Source: Diprion similis
Lineage: Eukaryota; Arthropoda; Insecta; Hymenoptera; Diprionidae
Assembly: GCF_021155765.1 (NCBI RefSeq)
Contig: NC_060107.1
Coordinates: 2,400,501 to 2,464,500 of the forward strand
Length of the DNA: 64,000 nucleotides
Reading direction: 5' to 3'
The first letter of the stretch is position 1. Each line of letters starts with the position of its first letter. The position numbers were made by a program, and so were the translations under genes. Below the pieces are notes generated by a model, which did no database searches, was not told where the DNA came from, and was given only the letters and a program-made list of their open reading frames with translations. Positions 60,287 to 64,000 of the stretch are shown here, in pieces.

Positions 60287-60572
60287 CCGTGTGTCCATGA
60301 AGAAAGTGCGCATCTTACGCGCGTGCGTCAAGTCGATAGAATATTATTGGCCGACAGTTAGCACGTGATTAACCAGCTGACGCAATACCAATCGCGGCTA
60401 CTAGAAAATGTCCCTAGGAGTCTACAACTAACGGAGAGCTTCTAGAGACATTTTGTGACAGTCGCGATTGCTATTGCGTTTGCTGCTCAATCACGTGCTA
60501 ACTGTCGGCCAATAAAATTTTAACGACATGACGCACGCGCGTAAGATGCGCACTTTCTTCATGGACACGCGG
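60287..60572. mobile_element. Near-perfect palindromic MITE (286 bp)
   Basis: Starts CCGTGTGTCCATGAAGAAAG and ends with its near-exact inverse (CTTTCTTCATGGACACGCGG). The arms are about 130 bases each and stay similar almost to the centre, e.g. GTGCGCATCTTACGCGCG and TTGGCCGACAGTTAGCACG on both sides. TA flanks both ends (60285-60286, 60573-60574). It is GC-richer than the flanks, has no ORF, and would form a long hairpin. Confidence 0.88.
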
Positions 60573-60579
60573 TATATAG

Positions 60580-60610
<31 letters not shown>
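60573..60610. repeat. (TA)n microsatellite
   Basis: TA alternation starting directly at the right flank of the 286-bp palindrome. Confidence 0.85.
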
Positions 60611-60612
<2 letters not shown>

Positions 60613-60911
60613 AACACACTTTTTATACACCTACTAATCAAATCGTCGCGAATGATCGCCTTTGAGTCAACGAGGCGACAATTCGGCGCCGCAAATTTCG
60701 TGTGTTTGTAAGATTGTCATCGAGCAGCTGACGAGCCGTATGTATAAATTTATATTCGTCCGACGCAAGTACGCAACCTATGATAAAACAAATATATATA
60801 TATATATATATATTTGCGAAATTTTATGACTTTTGTTTTATTCATTCCAAATGTTACGCGTATTATTCACAATATCGATTTCATTATTTTTTTCAGTTGC
60901 ATTTTATTTTT

Positions 60912-60915
60912 ATTC

Positions 60916-60947
<32 letters not shown>
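60912..60947. repeat. Poly(T) tract
   Basis: Homopolymer of more than 30 T residues. Confidence 0.85.
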
Positions 60948-60949
<2 letters not shown>

Positions 60950-62117
60950 TAATAAATAATGCGTGATAAATTTTTTAACACACTTTAAAAAATAAATTTC
61001 GATAATAAACTTTTGCACTTTTGTTAGGCTGTTGTAATAAAGGTTCACGTTTCTAATCGTTAGCGAAACTTGAGAAACTTTCTCCTTGGAAGTTACACGC
61101 GGTGTTTTGAAATTTTTTTTTTTTTACTTTCGTCTTTTTTTTTTTCTTCACTTCTTTTTTCCTTTTCGTAGTAATTCGCAACAACGTGCGTAAATGACGG
61201 TGATTGTTGAGGGCTGAAAAAAAAAAATTTTCTCACACATTTCTTTTGCCGAAAGTGTTTTTATTCGATAATCTAAGTTTGCAGATTTAATCTTAACACC
61301 CGGATGGTCACGTAATCATTTCCATCGTAATATTATTCACATATATATATATATATATACATACGTATTTAATTATTTATACATAACATATTTAATCATA
61401 ATAATAATAATCAAATTACTGATCCAAAAATTTATTTATGCGGATTATAATTCTTTATTATCTAACCAAATATGTATATTTTCAAGTAAATTATATATTG
61501 TAAAAATTTTTGTTTAATTAGCTTTTGCGATTGTGGTGGATTACGATTCTAAAATTTGTTATAAGGAAAGGAGATTCGGTCGGATTAGAAGCGCTGAGAA
61601 GCATTAAGTATTATAAAATTCGTTATCTATTATTTTTAAAATTTCGTTTAAACATGATCTGCCAGGCGGTAGAAGGTTTGAATGCGTTTGTTGTCCACAT
61701 TCGTTTTGTTTAATTTTTTCGATAACCGACCGTCGAGGAGACGTAGAATTTCGTCATATATTTATTCATCGTATATTATTTTTTTTTTTTATAGCGCATA
61801 AAACTACGTCAGTTTTTCTTTTACGACCGACATAATATATTAATTGACGTTGGTATATATATATATATATAATCTATAATAATCATTTGTTTTTCAACTC
61901 GCACTTCGTATCTATTACACCATACTTCTGTTTTTATATCAAAGTCAATAAATTTTTCAATTAAAAAATTTTATTTTCTCAAAAAAAAAAAAAAAAAAAA
62001 AAAACCGTACGATATTACATTCGATGTATTACGCAAATATTTTCTAACAATTAAAATATTTTAATACACCAACTTCACTGAAAGGGATAATAATTGGTCG
62101 AAAATTATTTCTCTATA

Positions 62118-62820
62118 GGGTATTCCACGCCAATTTGACCAGTTTTTTTCTTTTTTTCCGACCATCTCAAAACCGTTTCATATTTTTTTCTAACATTCTA
62201 CTCGGTAAAAAACGCGACATGAATTTTTTTCAAATTTGTTTATTTTCTTTTTGATTGCGCATGCCCATTTTTAAAGATCTGAAAAAATTCTGAAAAATAC
62301 AGTGAATGACACAAAGCAACCTCCCCGTTAAGGAAAACGTGGGCCAATTTTCTTTTTCTTTTTTATCACCTAATTCGGAATTTTGAAATTCTCAAAACCA
62401 AAATTATCTTTACTAACCAGAGTGAAGCGTCATAGAATTGATGAAACCGAACATTTATAAGTAAATTTACCCTCATTTGACCCTTACGATTTGATCCTGT
62501 GTTATTTTTGGGTTTAAAATTTTCAAAATTCCGAATTAGGTGATAAAAAAAAAATAAGAATAGAAAAAAAAATCCGGCCCATGTTTTTCTTAACGGGGAG
62601 TGTTTCGTGTCATTCACTGGATTTTTGAGAATTTTTTCAAATTTAAAAACATCAGCTTTCGCAATCGACTTTAAATACGTATAAAAAATTAACGGTTAAG
62701 TAAAAAAATTGGAAAAAATTTCAGGTGGCGTTTTATACCGAGTAGAATGTTGGAAAAAACATGAAAAGATTTTGAGATTATCGGGGCTTAACACTGGTCG
62801 ATTTGCCGTGGAATACACCA
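62118..62820. mobile_element. Long foldback element (about 703 bp, arms about 300 bp)
   Basis: The left arm begins GGGTATTCCACG and the right arm ends with its inverse (CGTGGAATACACC). Paired internal blocks include AACATTCTACTCGGTA, CAGTGAATGACAC, CCCCGTTAAG and TATCACCTAATTCGGAATTT, in mirrored order down to near the centre at about 62450. TATA flanks both sides. There is no coding capacity. Confidence 0.85.
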
Positions 62821-63234
62821 TATACAATCACCGATTACGGCGATAATTTTTTTCATTCTCATATTTCTTTTCACCTCTTTTTTTCTTTTATATTGAAATC
62901 GAAAATTGAGGGAAGGTTTTAGCGACGTCAACGTTACCGGCACCATTCGTGGCTATCGAGACTCTCGACTCTCGTCTCGACTCTCGGCTCTCGGCATTCC
63001 GTTTATACCGACGGCTTGTAAGGTCGAGATCAGCGAGCGTTTCGACAACGCGTGGTGGCGACTCTAAAGACTCTACTTGGAAACTCGACTCTCTCGCGAT
63101 CGGCTCAACTCAGCTCAGAATCAGTTTCTCACTCAATAAATAGCGAGGCTACTTTTCACTCGTTGTAAATGTAGATTATGACGATATTTATACGTGCGGA
63201 TGATGATACATCCTTACTACTTATATATACATTA

Positions 63235-63706
63235 GGGTGGCGCAAAAAACCGACTCGTGTGACAAAATGTTAGTTTTTGCTGTTTTAAGAGCCCACTCGA
63301 AAGGACAGTTGAAAAAAAAATTTTTTAAGAGGTCGCTCCAAATTTTTTAAAATGTCAAAAATCGTCAAAAAATTAAATTAAAAAAATTCGTTTTTCAGTA
63401 TTTTGTTTGATTTTTAATTCATGTCGTGGTGGTGTATTGTTATCGATTCTTTCTTACTAAATTGAAGAAAAAAATTTATGAAATTTTAATATGAATATTA
63501 AAAGGTAGCTCGAAAAGATCTAAAGAAATGCAACAAAAAATTGAAAAAAAAATTATGAGCGACCTTTCGAAATTCAAATTTTGAACTGAAACTTTCGAAA
63601 ACTTTTTTTTTTTTTTCTCTATAAAATTATACCGTAACGAGAAAGAAAATATAAAAAAAAAAATCGATTTCTGACGATTTCTAACGTTTTAAAAAACGTG
63701 GAGCGA
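63235..63706. mobile_element. Partial MITE-like element
   Basis: The left end is TA then GGGTGGCGCAAAAAACCGAC. An inner block (63332-63380, GGTCGCTCCAAATTTTTTAA and ATCGTCA) recurs inverted at about 63663-63706 (TTTAAAAAACGTGGAGCGATC). The terminal 90 bases of the right arm appear to be missing and replaced by a CT/AT microsatellite. Confidence 0.6.
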
Positions 63707-64000
63707 TCTCTCTCTCTCTATATATATATATATATAATGAAGAATCATTAATAACGCAAAATATAATATATAATATGAGAATGATAAAATGTTACGATTA
63801 TACCTATATATATATATGGCAAAAAAAGAAAGAGGAGAAGATGAAGAAGATGAAGAAGAAGAACAAGATTATGATAAAAAAAAAAAAAAAAAATAAAAAA
63901 AAAATAGTAAAACGAATAATTGTGCGTGATCGTAATTAAAGCGTCGCGTCGATTTATTTTCATCGTTCATCGAGACACAAGATCGATCGGAGCGCCGGTG

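Larger units (their letters stand above)
45709..64000. other. 18-kb non-coding stretch, probable long intron or gene desert
   Basis: No open frame here has recognisable protein similarity or paired splice signals. The content is AT-rich DNA, dense microsatellites and homopolymers, several CACGTG palindromes (46475-46499, 47385-47396), a short duplicated segment (50945-51272), palindromic transposon-like elements (60287-60572, 62118-62820, 63235 onward) and a GC-richer island near 57640-57840. The rest shows nothing I can interpret. Confidence 0.5.

Noticed and set aside
62949-63143. 64-codon Ser/Arg/Leu-rich open frame
   Set aside because: It arises from a degenerate CTCGACTCTCG-type repeat and does not look like a gene.
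1-64000. CRISPR array, prophage or bacterial operon
   Set aside because: No regularly spaced direct repeats with unique spacers. All genes are eukaryotic and intron-bearing.

Overview
The window is eukaryotic nuclear DNA, almost certainly from an insect. Genes have short GT-AG introns, non-coding DNA is AT-rich and full of microsatellites, and every recognisable protein is an animal-type housekeeping or metabolic protein. Scattered AACCTAACCT-like motifs (about 10117-10140, 50967, 51140) and the protein features would fit Hymenoptera, perhaps a sawfly, but that is an inference and not proven here.

Layout. 1-5051 is intergenic and holds the PAN3 3' flank. 5052-7813 (-) is PAN3, the pseudokinase subunit of the PAN2-PAN3 deadenylase. 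10042-16749 (+) is Nup205, an inner-ring nucleoporin of about 1931 aa, arranged head-to-head with PAN3. 17815-18744 (+) is PIG-C, a subunit of the first enzyme of GPI-anchor synthesis, uninterrupted. 20210-23049 (+) is NFXL1, an NF-X1-type zinc-finger protein with a C-terminal membrane anchor. Convergent with it, 24011-27127 (-) is a six-exon gene for a polytopic, histidine-rich membrane protein of unknown function. 29620-33264 (-) is a nine-exon, tail-anchored, divergent flavin amine oxidase. 35005-36483 (+) is fzr/Cdh1, the APC/C activator, with an uninterrupted CDS. 42164-44265 (-) is NOP58, a core box C/D snoRNP protein. From 44.3 kb to the end there is no convincing coding exon except a possible first coding exon at 45695-45708 (+). 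That 18-kb stretch is best read as a large intron or gene desert with E-box palindromes, foldback elements and simple repeats.

Exon structures were worked out by hand from splice signals, phase agreement and remembered family similarity. All multi-exon models close in frame. The genes do not form one pathway. They act in mRNA deadenylation, the nuclear pore, GPI synthesis, zinc-finger/ubiquitin-type biology, cell-cycle proteolysis and ribosome biogenesis.

The least explained items are the histidine-rich membrane protein, the amine oxidase lacking several hallmark residues, a set of TA-flanked palindromic (MITE-like) elements, and perfect CACGTG palindromes around 45-47 kb. No CRISPR array, phage, bacterial operon, rRNA or credible tRNA was seen.
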